The notes under the pieces are model-generated. The model did not search any database, was not told the DNA's origin, and was given only the letters and a program-made list of their open reading frames with translations. This document shows positions 23,401-35,557 of a stretch of 64,000 nucleotides of DNA, one piece after another. Within the stretch, counting starts at the first letter, position 1, and the number at the start of each line of letters is the position of its first letter. The position numbers and the translations under genes are program-made. The DNA lies in the NCBI RefSeq assembly GCF_000499845.2, contig NC_023753.2, positions 25,195,899-25,259,898 on the forward strand. Direction: 5' to 3'. This DNA comes from Phaseolus vulgaris (taxonomy: Eukaryota; Streptophyta; Magnoliopsida; Fabales; Fabaceae).

Positions 23401-25226
23401 TTTACTAGGACGACGTTAGCTAGCCACTCAGGGTATTGGATCTCCCTGATGTGGCCAGCATTTAGCAGCTTCTGCGTTTCCTCCCTTACCACCCTCTGCC
23501 TCTCTTCGTTGAATTTCCTCCTTCTTTGGTGGACTGGGCGGATCGTGGCGTCCATGCTGAGGTGATGACACAGGAAATCAGGGTCGATGCCGGGCATATC
23601 CGAGGCGGACCATGCGAAAGCATCCAAGTGGCGTGAAATCACTCCTGCCACCCCCTCCTGTTCCTCCTGGCTCAGCAAACGCCCTAGCTTAAACGTTTTG
23701 CCGCCAATCTCCCTCTCCACGGCATTAGCCACCTGTTGATCCCTGTTACCATCCTCGACGGGCGCCGCCTCTTCCACGGGCGCCACGTCGTCAGGGCCTT
23801 CTTCCATTGGTGTATCTGCTTCGGGCATCGCCCTCACGGGTGTGGCCTCATCGGGCGTTTTCCGGGAGGGCGTCGCCTCAATCATCGTCGTGTCTGCACT
23901 CGGCGGACGCTCATACACCATGAACACGCCTCTCTTCGTTTTCAGACTGTTCTCATAACATTTCCTTGCCTCCTCCTGGTCTGACTTGATGACTATCACC
24001 TTGCCACTGAGGTCCGGCAGCTTCATCTTCATATGGCGCGTGGAGGCTACTGCGTTCAGCCTGTTCAACGCCGGTCTGCCCAACAAAATGTTGTAGGCAG
24101 AGTTGGCGTTCACGACCAGGTACCGGATGCTTTCGGTACGCGAGGCTTCTACATTCGTAAACGTAGTCCTCAACTCCAGGTAGCCTTGGACTTCCACCTG
24201 GTTATCCGCAAACCCATACAGGCACCCTGTGTAGGGCCTCAAAAGGTCGGGGGACAACCGTAACTTATTGAATGTCGACCAGAACATGACGTCTGCTGAA
24301 CTTCCCTGGTCGACAAGAACTCCGTGCACCTTTCTTCCAGCTGTGACAACCGAAATGACCACGGGGTCATTGTCATGCGGCACCACGTCTCGAAGGTCCC
24401 CTCTCGTGAATACGAGGTCCAATTCCCACGGCTCACCCGAGATCCTTTCTTCGATCAAGTTGACCCCCCTCGCGTATTTCTTTCGCTGGGAGGCGGTGGG
24501 TCCTCCGTCGGAAAAACCTCCCGCTATGGTATGGACCTCGCCGAGAACCGGCGTCTCGTGTGCTTGTTCTGCTGCTGGCGGCGGCAGGGTGGCGGTCGTG
24601 GCAGATTCCGCGACATAATCCTTCAAAAACTCGGTTCTCACCAGCTCATCTAGCTGGTAACCCAGCGACAGGCAGTTATCAATGTGGTGACCAAAAGCCT
24701 CGTGGAACTCACACCAAGAGTTTTTCCGAGCCCCCAACACCTTATCAGACTTCGCCGGTCGCCTCAATCTCTCAGTTATGTTAGGCACGGCGATAAGGTC
24801 CTTCAGTTCCACCACAAAATTGTATCTCGCCGGCCTCGCCCTCTCTCTGGCCGGGCGATCGCCTCCCGCTGGACCCCGGGGCTGGGGCTTTCTGGCGTCG
24901 TAGGGGCGTCTCCCCTCTGGTTTCTTCCTTCCCGTCATGGTCTCATTGACCTTGGCGGGTTGATTTCGCGTCGGTCCTCTCGGGCGCGAGGGCACGACGC
25001 TGGTGCGCTTCACACACCTCTCCCTCAGAAGCGATATGTTCCACCGCCCGACGCCGTAGTTCAGCGAAAGTCCTAGGGCGGTTGCGAATGATGGATTCGC
25101 CAAAAGGGCCGGGGCATACACCTTTCACGAACGCGTAGACAATCATGGGCTCCTCTGTCGTACCAACCATTACCACCTGGGCCCCGAAGCGGTTGATGTA
25201 TTTCTTTAGGGTCTCCCATTGATACT
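20412..25226 (-). CDS. Tat-G gag 3' part and pol polyprotein
   Basis: From the H junction the gag end runs in one frame to about 25000 (QWETLKKYINRFGAQVV), then a frameshift leads into a frame open to 20670. Along that frame (residue 1 at 25121): zinc knuckle WCEFHEAFGHHIDNC; protease DQGSSAD (~270); RT with FLDAFSGYNQ and YVDD (~680); native RNase H lacking its first Asp (LYFAVKERAISSVL); second RNase H (SVDGSSNQQGSG ~962, AEYEALIAG, NARADLLAK); integrase HHCC (~1224); core WGIDILGPF, SDNGTQF and VESANR with exact DD35E spacing. Two stops, TGA 20670-20672 and TAG 20598-20600, precede the natural end at 20412. The first ~40 residues at 25121 are out of frame. Confidence 0.9.
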
Positions 25227-26185
25227 TGATCCGGTCGGTCATCGGTAGTCGATGACGTCAGCAACAGATAACCACGTGGACCACTCGCAGGGTGACACGT
25301 GGATCAGGTGGCAGAGAAATCAAGGAGGAGATCACCCAGAACGGTGATCGCGAGAAGCGACAGATCAGTCATCGGGGTTTCGTGTTACACGCAGTTAAAC
25401 TGGGACTGAGATTCCCAGCGAGAGCGTTACGCATGGACCTCGCATGATCATATCTCAGAGAAAGTGGAGCTGCTCGCCGGTAGAATCGTGCACGAGAGTG
25501 GCCTGAGGGAGTTAGTAAACCGGTCAGTGATTGGTGACTCTCTTAACCCATTACGTGCATGACATTGTGAAGGGGAAATCGTTTATGCAGAGAGCAATGC
25601 TTGGTGAGTGTGCCTAGTCCAGCCACACCTGGCGTTCTCCTGGGAGTGTGCGATTCACCCAGATGGAAGAAACGCGTTAAGTTACTCCGCAAGGGAATAA
25701 CTTAGGCGCACAAAGAGATGCGCTAGAGCCCTTCAGGTAGTGGCACGTGTACGGTTAGATGTGAGTTGCATGCCTCCACGTGTCACCATCTGAGAGGGGC
25801 GCGGCCAAGATAAAGGTGCACTCCGCGTCGTGAAAGGTACACACAGAAAAACACACACACACACTAACGTTTTTACTGGTTGTGGTACGTTTTCGCACAA
25901 TAGCGTAACAGAATTCTGACGCACGCAGAGGATAGCGTAACAGAATTTTGTTAGGCACAGACACAGAGAGAGATATTCAGGGATATTTTTTGTTGGTGGT
26001 TTTGTGACCTAACTTGAGCGTCGGAGTGCAAACGGCCGCTAGAGGCGCCGTCTGTGTGTTTTGCAGGTTGCGTTTGAAGTTTCCGGAGAAGGTCCTAAGA
26101 GCATTCTTGCGGATAGCACAGTTGCATAGGCGGGGTAAGGAAGCGACAAAGCAATTCCTCCACGTTTGAGTTGGCGACAGGATCA
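25227..26185 (+). repeat. Tat-H 5' LTR
   Basis: TGATCCGGTCGG ... GACAGGATCA, then the PBS. The U3 start carries TGACGTCA (25253-25260), CCACGTGG (25272-25279) and GACACGTGG (25293-25301), which are bZIP/G-box type sites. An AGATAAAGG at about 25807 may serve as the TATA element. Confidence 0.88.
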
Positions 26186-26205
26186 TTTGGCGCCCACCGT
26201 GGGGC
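26186..26205 (+). promoter_or_regulatory. Tat-H primer binding site
   Basis: TGGCGCCCACCGTGGGG directly after the LTR, identical to that of F. Confidence 0.75.
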
Positions 26206-26281
26206 CCTGTGAATCGTGGTCCCATCCACACCAAAGTTTCTGAAGTTTCTCAAAGTTTTTGCTGAGTTTTTTGCTGAGTAA

Positions 26282-27580
26282 ATGAGGAGAACCAGACAAA
26301 CATCACCTGCGCCATCTGCTGAGGAAGGAGCTGTGACAATGGCGCAGGTCCTGGAGATGATGCGTGCGCTGCAGGACAATGTCGCAGCGTCGAGAGCTGA
26401 ACAAGAGAAGATGCAGGCGGAGTTGGCTGCATCGCAGAGCAGGAACGATGAGCTGAATCGCGTTAATGAGGAGCTGAGAAGGACGTTACAGGTGCGGAAG
26501 GAACGCACAGTTGAAGAAAGGATGTCGATGCCACCATCGCCTCCGAGAGCATTCCCTATGCCATTCTCCCCTGAAATCATGGCAACCGTGGTGCCTCCCA
26601 ACCTGGTGGGAGTGAAGGCATCGTTCACGGGGGTAGAGGATTCAGAAGCGCATCTGACGACGTTCCACACTCAGATGATGTTGTCTGGGGGCTCAGATGT
26701 CGTGTACTGCAAGATGTTCATTAGTACACTGAGTGGAATCGCCATGGAATGGTTCGTGAGTCTGCCAGAGGGTCATATCACGTCCTTCCATCAGTTTTCG
26801 AAGCTTTTCACTGAGCAGTACATCGTTAACAGAGCACCTTCAGTGGTGTCGTACGATCTGTTCGATGTACACCAATATCAAGGTGAGTCGCTGAAAGACT
26901 ACCTCAACCGCTTCGGAGCACAAGTGGTTAGATTGCCCAGCAAGGACGAGGATATGTTGGTGCATGCGTTTAAGAAGGGAGTGCTGCCTGGTCCTTGCTC
27001 ATCAGGAGCCATCCCAGCACCTTTGCGGAGATCCGACGACGCGCGGTGGCGCACATAGTGGCAGAGACAGAGGTTTCTGAGAAAAGAGGAAGTGCTGCAC
27101 CACCGAAGCCGCGTGGAGGATAGGGGAAGCAACAGCAGCAAGCGAGGGTGCATGAGGCAAAGGTGGGAAAGAAGGTGCAGGGGAAAACTCGTCCTTATGC
27201 ACCCAGGAAGGACCAGGGCAGGGGGCGTGCAAGGGAGAATAATGCACCCCCAAGATACGATTTCATGGTAGAGTTGGTGGATCTGATCGCCCTTCCTGCC
27301 GTAGCTGCAAGACTCTGAGTACCAGAGAAGACAGATAAGGTACTTGGGAGGAAGAAGAACGAGTGGTGTGAGTTTCACCAAGCCTTTGGGCACACACTCC
27401 ACTCCTGCTTGGCGTTGGGACACCAGCTGGCGGAGTTGGTAAAGTCTGGGTTCCTGGCAGATTACGCATCGGAGGTCCAGGCAGGAGAACGGCAGCATGA
27501 AGTCCCTGTGCACGTGGAGGTGCAAACGATTGCGGGAGGCTTCTCCGGTGGGGGTGCACCGCATCACAAAGAAAAAGGTA
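26282..27580 (+). pseudogene. Tat-H gag
   Basis: MRRTRQTSPAPSAEEGAVTM begins an N-terminal coiled coil and the gag domain (FTGVEDSEAHLTTFHTQMM, MEWFVSLPEGHITSF, EQYIVNRAP). A frameshift near 26995 is followed by TAG at 27121-27123 (Gln in homologues) and TGA near 27316 (Arg in homologues). The knuckle WCEFHQAFGHTLHSC is present. Another shift near 27570 precedes the protease. Confidence 0.83.
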
Positions 27581-27593
27581 TGCTCGATCGGTT

Positions 27594-28268
27594 ATGGCCG
27601 TGGACTCGGTAGACGAGGGCCATTTCCCCGAGGTAGACATCACTTTCAAGAAAGCTGATCTACGGGACGTTGTACCTCACGACAACGATCCTGTGGTCAT
27701 CTCCCTCATCACAGCAGGAAGGCGAGTGCACAGAGTGCTCGTAGACCAAGGGAGCTCGGCAGACGTCATGTTCTGGCCGACGTTCAACAAGTTGCAGCTG
27801 TCCCCCGATCAACTAAGGCCGTATACCGGGTGTCTTTACGGCTTTGCACGGGATCAGGTAGAGGTGCGGGGGTACATTGAGCTGAGGACGACGTTCACCG
27901 ATGGAACAACAGCCCGCACCGAAAAGATAAAGTACTTGGTGGTGAACGCCCCTTCTGCGCACAACATCTTGCTGGGAAGGCCAACACTCAATAGGTTGGG
28001 TGCAGTGCCATCGACGAGGCACATGAATCTGAAGCTGCCGTCGATGGAGGGGACCGTAATAACCATCAAGTCAGATCAGGCTGAGGCTAGACGCTGTTAT
28101 GAGAACAGCCTCAGGCAGAAGAGGAGCATATGCCATGTCACCTCAACACCACCACCAGGTGTGCTCGAAGAGCGATCGGTGGTTAGGGGAACGCATGGCG
28201 ATCAGGGGATGTAGGATGCTACGCTTGGGGGCTCCCAGGTAGCTCAGGAGGAAGCGGAGGAGGAGGGC
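27594..28268 (+). pseudogene. Tat-H protease
   Basis: Open from 27594 to 28214 with the conserved approach DLRDVVPHDNDPVVIS, active site VLVDQGSSADVMF, and NILLGRPTLNRLG. It then runs to a TAG-ended linker (28212-28214) before the RT frame. As a retropepsin-like domain it would cut the polyprotein. Confidence 0.8.
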
Positions 28269-30197
28269 ATGATCACTCCTCGCGAGTCAGGGATCGCGAG
28301 GGCGGTCATCGCCAGCGAGAGAAGACCCCACCCAGCTGAGGGGTGGGTAGAAGTAGATATAAGGGGGAAAAGGTTCAACTTGGGAGGATCGCTCGGCGAA
28401 GAAGAACGAAGGCTGATCGCCGGGGTGATCGAGAAGCACATGGGCGCGTTCGCATGGTCTGCATCTGACATGCCAGGAATCGACGCTGACTTCCTTTGCC
28501 ATTGCTTGTCGATGGATCCTAAAGTTCGACCTGTGCGTCAGAGGCGAGGGAAATTCAACGAAGAAAAGAGGAAAGTGATCCACGACGAAGCGCAAAAGCT
28601 CCTTGCCGCAGGGCACATCAGGGAGATCCAGTACCCTAAGTGGCTTGCGAACGTGGTACTGGTGCAGAAGCCAAACGGCAAGTGGAGGATGTGCGTGGAC
28701 TTCACTGACCTCAACAAGGCATGCCCCAAAGATTCTTACCCTCTACCCAGTATAGACGCCCTAGTGGATAGCGCATCAGGGGGGGAGCTACTCAGCTTCT
28801 TGGATGCATTCTCAGGATACAACCAGATCAGAATGCACCCCAGGGATGAATGCAAGACCGCATTCATGACTGAACGGTCTTGCTACTACTACAAGGTAAT
28901 GCCGTTTGGGCTGAAGAATGCGGGGGCTACCTACCAGCGAGTTATGGATAGGGTGCTCTCGCCCATGCTTGGAAGGAACGTGCTTGCATATGTAGATGAC
29001 ATGGTGGTCACATCCCGAGAGAAGGAGCATCATGTGGCCGATCTGGAGGAATTATTCACCACCATCGCCAAGTACAGGTTGAAGCTCAACCCTGAGAAAT
29101 GTATTTTTGGCGTGGAGGCAGGGAAGTTCTTGGGTTTCCACCTGACAGAGCGTGGAATCGAAGCTAATCCAGAGAAGTGCACAGCAATCGTAGCGATGAG
29201 GAGTCCAACGACGGTGAAGGAGGTGCAGCAACTCACCGGTCGGTTGGCAGCATTATCCCGGTTTATGTCCGCTGGAGGGGAGAAAGGTCATCCGTACTTC
29301 CAGTGTCTTAAGCGCAACAGCAGATTCCTTTGGACACAGGAGTGCGAGGAGGCCTTCATCAAGTTGAAGGAGTACCTGGCAAGCCCACCGGTCTTGCGTA
29401 AACCACAAGTGGGCACCCCTCTCCGTCTATACTTTGCTGTGACAGAGAGAGCAGTCAGTTCAGTCCTGGTGCAAGAGCTAGATCAGGTTCAGAAGCCTGT
29501 GTACTTTGTGAGTAAGGTACTGCAAGGCCCTGAAACAAGGTACCAAGCCCTCGAGAAGGCTGCCCTGGCGGTGGTATTTTCAGCGAGAAGACTCGGACAT
29601 TATTTCCACAGCTTCACAGTAGTGGTAATGACAGATTTGCCCATCCAAAAGGTGCTAAAGAAACCAGACGTAGCGGGAAGGATGGTCAAGTGGGCGGTGG
29701 AATTGTCAGAGTTCGACATTCAGTACGAGCCCCGAGGACCGATAAAGGGGCAGGTGTTCGCCGACTTTGTGGTCGAGCTGTCGTCAGTCGCGACACCTTC
29801 AGAAGGTTTAGACTTCCGATGGGTATTATCAGTGGATGGCTCCTCCAATCAGCAGGGGAGCGGCGCTGGGGTCATTTTGGAAGGCCCGAACAGAGTATTG
29901 ATCGAGCAGTCCCTCCGCTTTGCCTTCAAGGCTAGCAACAATCAGGCGGAGTATGAAGCCCTGATCGCAGGAATGTTGCTAGCAAGAGAAATGGGAGCAA
30001 GAAGTCTGGTTGCTAAGAGTGACTCTTTGCTAGTCACCGGGCAAGTTACAGGGGAGTTCCAGGCGAAAGATCCCCAGATGGCAGCTTACCTGGAATACGT
30101 ACAGCTCCTGAAGACGTCCTTCACCGAGTTTGAACTAGTTCATGTGTCGAGAGAGCAAAATGCCAGAGCATACCTGCTTGCCAAGCTGGCCAGCTAA
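28269..30197 (+). CDS. Tat-H RT, native RNase H and second RNase H
   Basis: 642-codon open frame. RT: KWRMCVDFTDLNKACPKDSY, FLDAFSGYNQIRMH, MPFGLKNAGATYQ, YVDD at about residue 241. Native RNase H lacks the first Asp (LYFAVTERAVSSVLV). The second RNase H has SVDGSSNQQGSG, AEYEALIAGM and AKSDSLL, but its last acidic residue is changed: NARAYLLAK against NARADLLAK in F, G and B. The frame ends at TAA 30195-30197, where homologues read Ser; the integrase continues in the same frame. Confidence 0.88.
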   Translation: MITPRESGIARAVIASERRPHPAEGWVEVDIRGKRFNLGGSLGEEERRLIAGVIEKHMGAFAWSASDMPGIDADFLCHCLSMDPKVRPVRQRRGKFNEEKRKVIHDEAQKLLAAGHIREIQYPKWLANVVLVQKPNGKWRMCVDFTDLNKACPKDSYPLPSIDALVDSASGGELLSFLDAFSGYNQIRMHPRDECKTAFMTERSCYYYKVMPFGLKNAGATYQRVMDRVLSPMLGRNVLAYVDDMVVTSREKEHHVADLEELFTTIAKYRLKLNPEKCIFGVEAGKFLGFHLTERGIEANPEKCTAIVAMRSPTTVKEVQQLTGRLAALSRFMSAGGEKGHPYFQCLKRNSRFLWTQECEEAFIKLKEYLASPPVLRKPQVGTPLRLYFAVTERAVSSVLVQELDQVQKPVYFVSKVLQGPETRYQALEKAALAVVFSARRLGHYFHSFTVVVMTDLPIQKVLKKPDVAGRMVKWAVELSEFDIQYEPRGPIKGQVFADFVVELSSVATPSEGLDFRWVLSVDGSSNQQGSGAGVILEGPNRVLIEQSLRFAFKASNNQAEYEALIAGMLLAREMGARSLVAKSDSLLVTGQVTGEFQAKDPQMAAYLEYVQLLKTSFTEFELVHVSREQNARAYLLAKLAS

Positions 30198-31646
30198 GGC
30201 AAGGGGGGAAAACAGAGGACCGTCATTCAGGAGACCTTGAAGGTACCGCGGGCGTTCGTGTCAGACAACCAGGTACTTCAAGTGTACAAATCGATGGAGC
30301 GTCTGACGATCGGTCATCGTTCACTGACTCAAGAGACGTTGAAAGCACCGAGGGTTAGAGCGCGACCGGCAAAGACCGATGAGGCGATGGAAGTCTGCGT
30401 TTTTAGGGAGCCCGACACGTGGATAACACCATACCAGTTGTACTTAGAAGATGGTGTACTGCCACTTGACCCGACAGAGGCAAAAAGAATAAAAAGGAGC
30501 TCGAGTAAGTTTACTTTGATTGATGGGAACCTGTTTACATTTGGGTTTTCTCATCTTGTGCAGATCTGTGTGTATGGCGAGCAATGCACTAGACTTATGT
30601 CAGAGCTACACGAAGGGGTATGCGGAAGTCATGTAGGTGGTCGCGCTTTGGCAAGTAGGATCCTCCGCACGGGGTACTACTGGCCAACGCTGAAGGAAGA
30701 CTGCGTGAGGCATGCTCAGCGTTGCAAACAGTGTCAACTTCACGCAGACTGGCATAAGGCACCTCCCGAGGAGTTGAAGTCCATCCATAGCCCGTGGCCA
30801 TTTCACACATGGGGAATCGACATCCTAGGACCTTTTCCCCTGGCGATAAGGCAGATGAAGTTCCTCATCATGGTCATCGAGTATTTTACCAAGTGGGTGG
30901 AGGCAGAACCAGTCGCGCACATCACCGCACAGAAAGTCGAGCACTTTGTCTGGAAGAACATTGTTTGTCGCTTCGGAGTACCCAAGAGGCTGGTCTCCGA
31001 CAATGGCACCCAGTTCACAAGTCATCAGCTAAGGAAGATGTGCGAGGAGTTAAAGATACAGCAGGATTTCGCCTCGGTGGAACACCCACAAACCAATGGG
31101 CAGGTGGAGTCAGCCAACCGAGTACTGCTCAGGGGGCTGAAGCGAAGACTAGAGAAAGCTAAAGGAAACTAGGCAGAGGAGGTCCCCAGAATCGTATGGT
31201 CCTACCATACCACTCCACAGTCCAGCACCCATGAGACACCCTTTAGCCTTGTCTACGGGACAGATGCCATGATTCTCGTGGAGATACAGGAGAGCTCCCC
31301 CAGGTTTTTGAATTTCATTGTCGAAGAATCCAACGAAGAACGAAAGGTGAATCTCGACCTACTGGACGAAGTGCGAGAAGAAGCCAGAGTTAGTGCTGAA
31401 GCCGTCAAGAGAAGAGTAGAACGGAGGCACAACTCCAAGGTGAGACTCAGGCGTTTCCAGGAAGGTGATCTGGTGATGAGAAAGGCGCATCAGAATGAGA
31501 TGGAAAACAAGTTGTCTCCAAAGTGGACAGGTCCATACAGAGTGGTCGAGGCATTGGAGAATGGAGCTTATCGGCTGGAAACTCTGGAGGGAGGAGCAAT
31601 CCCTGGAACGTGGAACGCCACCCACTTGAAATTTTATTTTAGTTGA
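30198..31646 (+). pseudogene. Tat-H integrase
   Basis: HHCC finger HEGVCGSHVGG ... CKQCQLHA; core WGIDILGPF, SDNGTQF and VESANRV; C-terminal part LVMRKAHQNEMENKLSPKW ending LKFYFS at 31646. One in-frame TAG at 31170-31172 stands where homologues have Trp (TGG), a G-to-A change. No chromodomain is present, as expected for Tat. Confidence 0.86.
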
Positions 31647-32621
31647 GTTGTAAAGTAGTTGCGTTCTCGCGCTAAAGACACACTCAGTGTATATACTGAA
31701 AACATTTGAACAGATAAGGGGGCACTCTTTTCCCTAAGGAGGGTTTTTAACGAGGCCACCCAATGAAAAGATTATCAGCATATCAAGTGTGCGAGAGTTT
31801 CAAGTTAAAATCCTCTTCGCCCCAGGTGCGAGTGCAGGTGATCGGTTAGGCCTTATTCGCCCTAGGCGCGAGTATGGGCGCTAATATAAGTCCTCCTCAC
31901 CCCAGGCGTGAGTGCAGGCGACTAGGGTTTGAAAAGCCAGGGGTGCTAGTAAGACCAAGAGAGGGAAAGGAAGGATTTCGATAAACGTCCTTACCCACTT
32001 GGCATATACTAATATTGGCCCAGTAAAGCTCTTAGTTTAAACCCTTCTCACCCCATGAGTGAGGCAGGGAAAGATCGACCCGATCCGCCCAAGGTTGATG
32101 ACCTTGGGGAAGGTAAGAGGGGCTATCGAGAAACACTCTTCTTCCCCCAAAACAAGGCATCACCTCTGACGATCGATGTCAAAATCCTCTATGCACTTAG
32201 CGCTAGAGCGACAGAGAAGCAAGGTGAAGACCGAAGAACGACGACTGATGAGTTGTTGGTGGATATGCTAGTGGGTAGTGCCTTGTCGGTGGAAGCTTTT
32301 CCAAACAAGTTTTTACACAACAAGCCGAAGCAGACAGACTATGCCTAGTCAGTCATCTAGTACGAAGCTGTGCATAAGAATTGTTAAAGACAAAGCTAAG
32401 GGAGTTGTTAGTCGTGATCAAAGTAGAGGCCAAGATCAAAGAGTACATATCGCGCTAAACCTAAGCTAGTTAACAGTTAGTCGTGTGCAAAAAGAAAGAT
32501 GAAGCTTAAGAAGATACGAGAGAAGAAACATATAGCTGAAGCAAGTATATATTCACACCAAGGTCTATACAAGTCTCAAGTACAAGAATTGTGCAGAAAT
32601 ATGAAATTACAAGAAGAAAAC
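31647..32621. other. Tat-H spacer with post-pol box
   Basis: 31718-31770 holds the conserved box (GGGGGCACTCTTTTCCCT ... GGGTTTTTAACGAGGCCACC). About 31820-31920 has three diverged repeats of CGCCCTAGGCGCGAGT-like words. The remainder is unremarkable noncoding sequence. Confidence 0.6.
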
Positions 32622-34948
32622 TCAAGAAGGAGGAATGAGCTTGCCATCTACCACTTCGTGGTAGATGCTGAACTGCGTAAGGTCCAAATCTGGAAGAACG
32701 CAACGAATTTGCTCGAATGCCAGCTCGAACCCATCAGCAAGGGCGTCAGCACCCACGTTCATAAGCTCGGCGTTCTCAGCTTCGAGTTCTTGCTTTGAAG
32801 TCTCCAAGGCGTTCTTCTCAGTGGTGAGGGAAGCAATGGAAGAGGCAGCATCTTCCAATTCGCCCTTTGCTTCGGCAAGCTCGACCTTCACTACAGAAAG
32901 CTCGCTCACTGCCTTCTCAAGTTTCTTCCCCCCATCAGTGGCCTCCTCCTTGGTAGACTTGAGATCCTCCGCTAGTTGTGAGTTCAGTTGGCGTAGGGAG
33001 GAAGTCTCAGCCTCCAGGTTAATTACTTTGCTCCTCAGCTCCACCACTTCGCTGCCCAGAGTATTGACAGCTTGCCCCATCAAGATCTCAGTCTTGATGG
33101 TCTCCTAGACCTGTGATAGGTACTCTCTCCTGGATTTTTCCACCATATCCCTCATCAGGGCTACGGACCCTTGGGCAGCCTCAAAGTCACTCTGCAGTGA
33201 CTCCTTGTCGTGCTCAAGCTCCTTGACCCTCTTCTCCAGGACCAGTTGCTTGCGGTGCTGGGTGGAAAACTCTAGGGAAAGCACTATCTGCTTAGCCAAG
33301 TGCGTGTCCACCTCTTGCCCACTCCATTCGAGAAGCTCCCGGCTGCGTATGAAATGTCGAACCAAGGCAATGACTCGACTGAAATTTTCATTGCTAGCAC
33401 CAGAGCTGCTTGGCTGCGAGCTGGCCTCACCACCTTCAACAGTAGCAGCAGAGGTTGGCGGTGGTGGTGATGCAGGAAGTCTTGAGAAACCCCCCGGGTG
33501 GGCAGAATCACTCCCAGCAGGTGGAGTGGGTTGACCAATAGCTTGGCCCGCTGGGGGTGGGGGTGGAAGTGATGCTGGAGACGGAAGTTGGGGCGTTGGA
33601 GATGGTAGGCGCTGAGGGGAGGGGGAGGAAGTTGGTGCTGGGGCAGGTTGAGTAGGAGGAGGTGGGGGTGAACCCTCCTCGATCTGCACCACTTCGATTT
33701 CCCCAGGCCTAAGGGATGAAGCCCCCCAACCTCTTGGTGTTTCCTCTTGCGATGTATAAGAGGAGAGCCAGAACTCTCCTCCTCGGTTGAGGGGGTAAGA
33801 GCAGCAGCGGCCGCAACAGTTGCGGGAAAGGCCTTTACTAGCCTTCTTCTCTTCTTCTCTGGCTCAAGGCCTTCAGCTAGCGCGACCGAGAGAGGTGGAG
33901 CCGCGATGGGCTCGGTGGTAGAGGAGGAAGAACCAGTCCCCTTGGCACCCCTGGTCCGGGCAAGCTCCAGTAGTGCCCTCCTCCTATCTTTCCCTGAAGT
34001 CATGTCTACATTAAGGGTAAAAAGAAGAGTTAGATGGCATAATTATGCAAGTGGATAAAATGTTATGCAAGTATGCATGAGAGTGTGCAAGCATTCTAAG
34101 AGGTGCAAGAAGAAGAGCCTACCTATGTACTTTTTCAGAGACACCACATCAAACTCGTGTTTGATGAGAAGGGTTGAGTTATATTTTGCCCCTAGGAACA
34201 ACCTACACAGCTCGCGCTCGTAGGGAGCCATGGCTTCAAGGCCCCGGGGCTTCTTAAACTCGACTCCAGGAACCCAATAAAGGGGAAACCTGCCTTTCCA
34301 CTAGGTAGCAGATATCATGTAGAACCTGCCTTTCCAATCTTTAAACGAATGCTGGTATAGGCCCAAGATCACTCGTCCAGCAACTCCATTCAGGCTGACC
34401 CAAGACCTATCCCCAGGGTTCTTCGCCTCGAAGAAATGTAGGAAGACGTCTACAGAGGCGTTATGCCCAAAATAGTTGCAGAGGATCTCGAATGCCCGTA
34501 TGAAAGCCCAGGCATTCGGATGGAGTTGGCAAGGGGCGACGTTCAACTCCATCATCAACTCCTTCTCAAAGAAGGTGAAAGGCAAGCGCAGCTTCAACCT
34601 TTTGAAGATGGCGGAGTATATGAAGGTGAAGGGCACCCCATTGGTAGCCCTATCGTCCACGCAGATTGGCATCCCTCGAGGAGGAATGCGTATACGAACG
34701 TTGAAATCATTCTCCCTGTCGATGGCGCAAGAGGGCTCATCAGGGTCGTTGCTCAGAAGTGTTTTGAGGTGGCCTTTCGGTAGTTGAGTGGAAGTTTTGG
34801 CCAACAATGCCAGGGGAGCCCAGTCATAGACCCTGGCGTTGTCCTGATAGGAAGTTGCATCAGGTGCAGGTGACGCTGGTGCACTTGTTGAAGGCTGTGC
34901 ACCAGAGGATGAGGCGCCCATGCGAGCAGTTTGCTTCAAGCGAGCCAT
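32622..34948 (-). pseudogene. Tat-H antisense gene (aORF)
   Basis: Exon 1 (34948-34123) starts MARLKQTARMGASSSG; domain motifs PFTFIYSAIFKRLKL, PNAWAFIRAFEIL and FPLYWVPGVEF. TAG at 34301-34303 interrupts it. Phase-1 intron 34006-34122 (GTAGGC ... AATGTAG). Exon 2 (34005-32622) has a Pro-rich low-complexity stretch, a frameshift near 33700, TAG at 33105-33107 (probably from CAG) and a coiled coil ending EVVDGKLIPPS. The structure matches A, B and F. Confidence 0.82.
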
Positions 34949-35542
34949 TGCGAGATAACTGCAATGGAGGAAAGCAAAAAGTCAGATGAACAGAAGAAGA
35001 GGGAATGATGAATGGTTCGGTGAAAAACAGAGGAAGGGAAGAAGAAAGAAAGGTCCAGGCGAAGAAGAGGAAGAGGGAGAAGTAGAGAGTGAAGTGAGAA
35101 ATGCAAAAAACCCTAGCGTGGGTTGAGAAGAAGAAAAACAGAGAAGATGAGTGCATGGTGGTGAAAAGGGTGAGTGCAATCGGTGAAAAGAACCTAAATG
35201 GATCAACGAAGAAGAAAAGTCATACCTTTAGATGATCGCGGAAGGTCTTGAGGTAGAAAGCTTGAAGAAAGTTGGGCGCGCAAAGAAGAGATTTGAAGTA
35301 AGTCTGAGAGTTGGAGTATTGAAGAAGATAATGAAACAGTGAAGGCGCGCGCCTATTTGAATAAGGGAAGCATTAGCGACACTCCACGCTGGCCGTTGAT
35401 GCGTCCACGGGTCGCGAGATTAAGGGAGGAAGTCATAACGTCAAAAGGCAACACGTGAGGTGGCACGTGATGTGGCCCCACTTGCCACGTGGACCGAGGG
35501 CGCGACCACTTAGTCTCTTCGCTGAGAACGAACTCACAGCTC
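34949..35542 (-). promoter_or_regulatory. Upstream region of the Tat-H antisense gene with 5'-UTR intron
   Basis: Minus-strand donor CTAAAG|GTATGACT and acceptor CCATTGCAG|TTATC bound an apparent intron at 34959-35225, ending 10 nt before the start codon. Between it and the PPT lies the presumed antisense promoter, with AGTCTCTTCGCTGA close to the PPT. Confidence 0.62.
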
Positions 35543-35557
35543 AAGACTGGGGGCTTG
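35543..35557 (+). promoter_or_regulatory. Tat-H polypurine tract
   Basis: AAGACTGGGGGCTTG directly before LTR TGATCCGG; one G shorter than in A and G. Confidence 0.82.

Noticed and set aside
25000..25121. N-terminal ~40 residues of the long G pol frame
   Set aside because: They are in the wrong frame for gag; the overlapping frame shows the true gag motifs down to about 25000.
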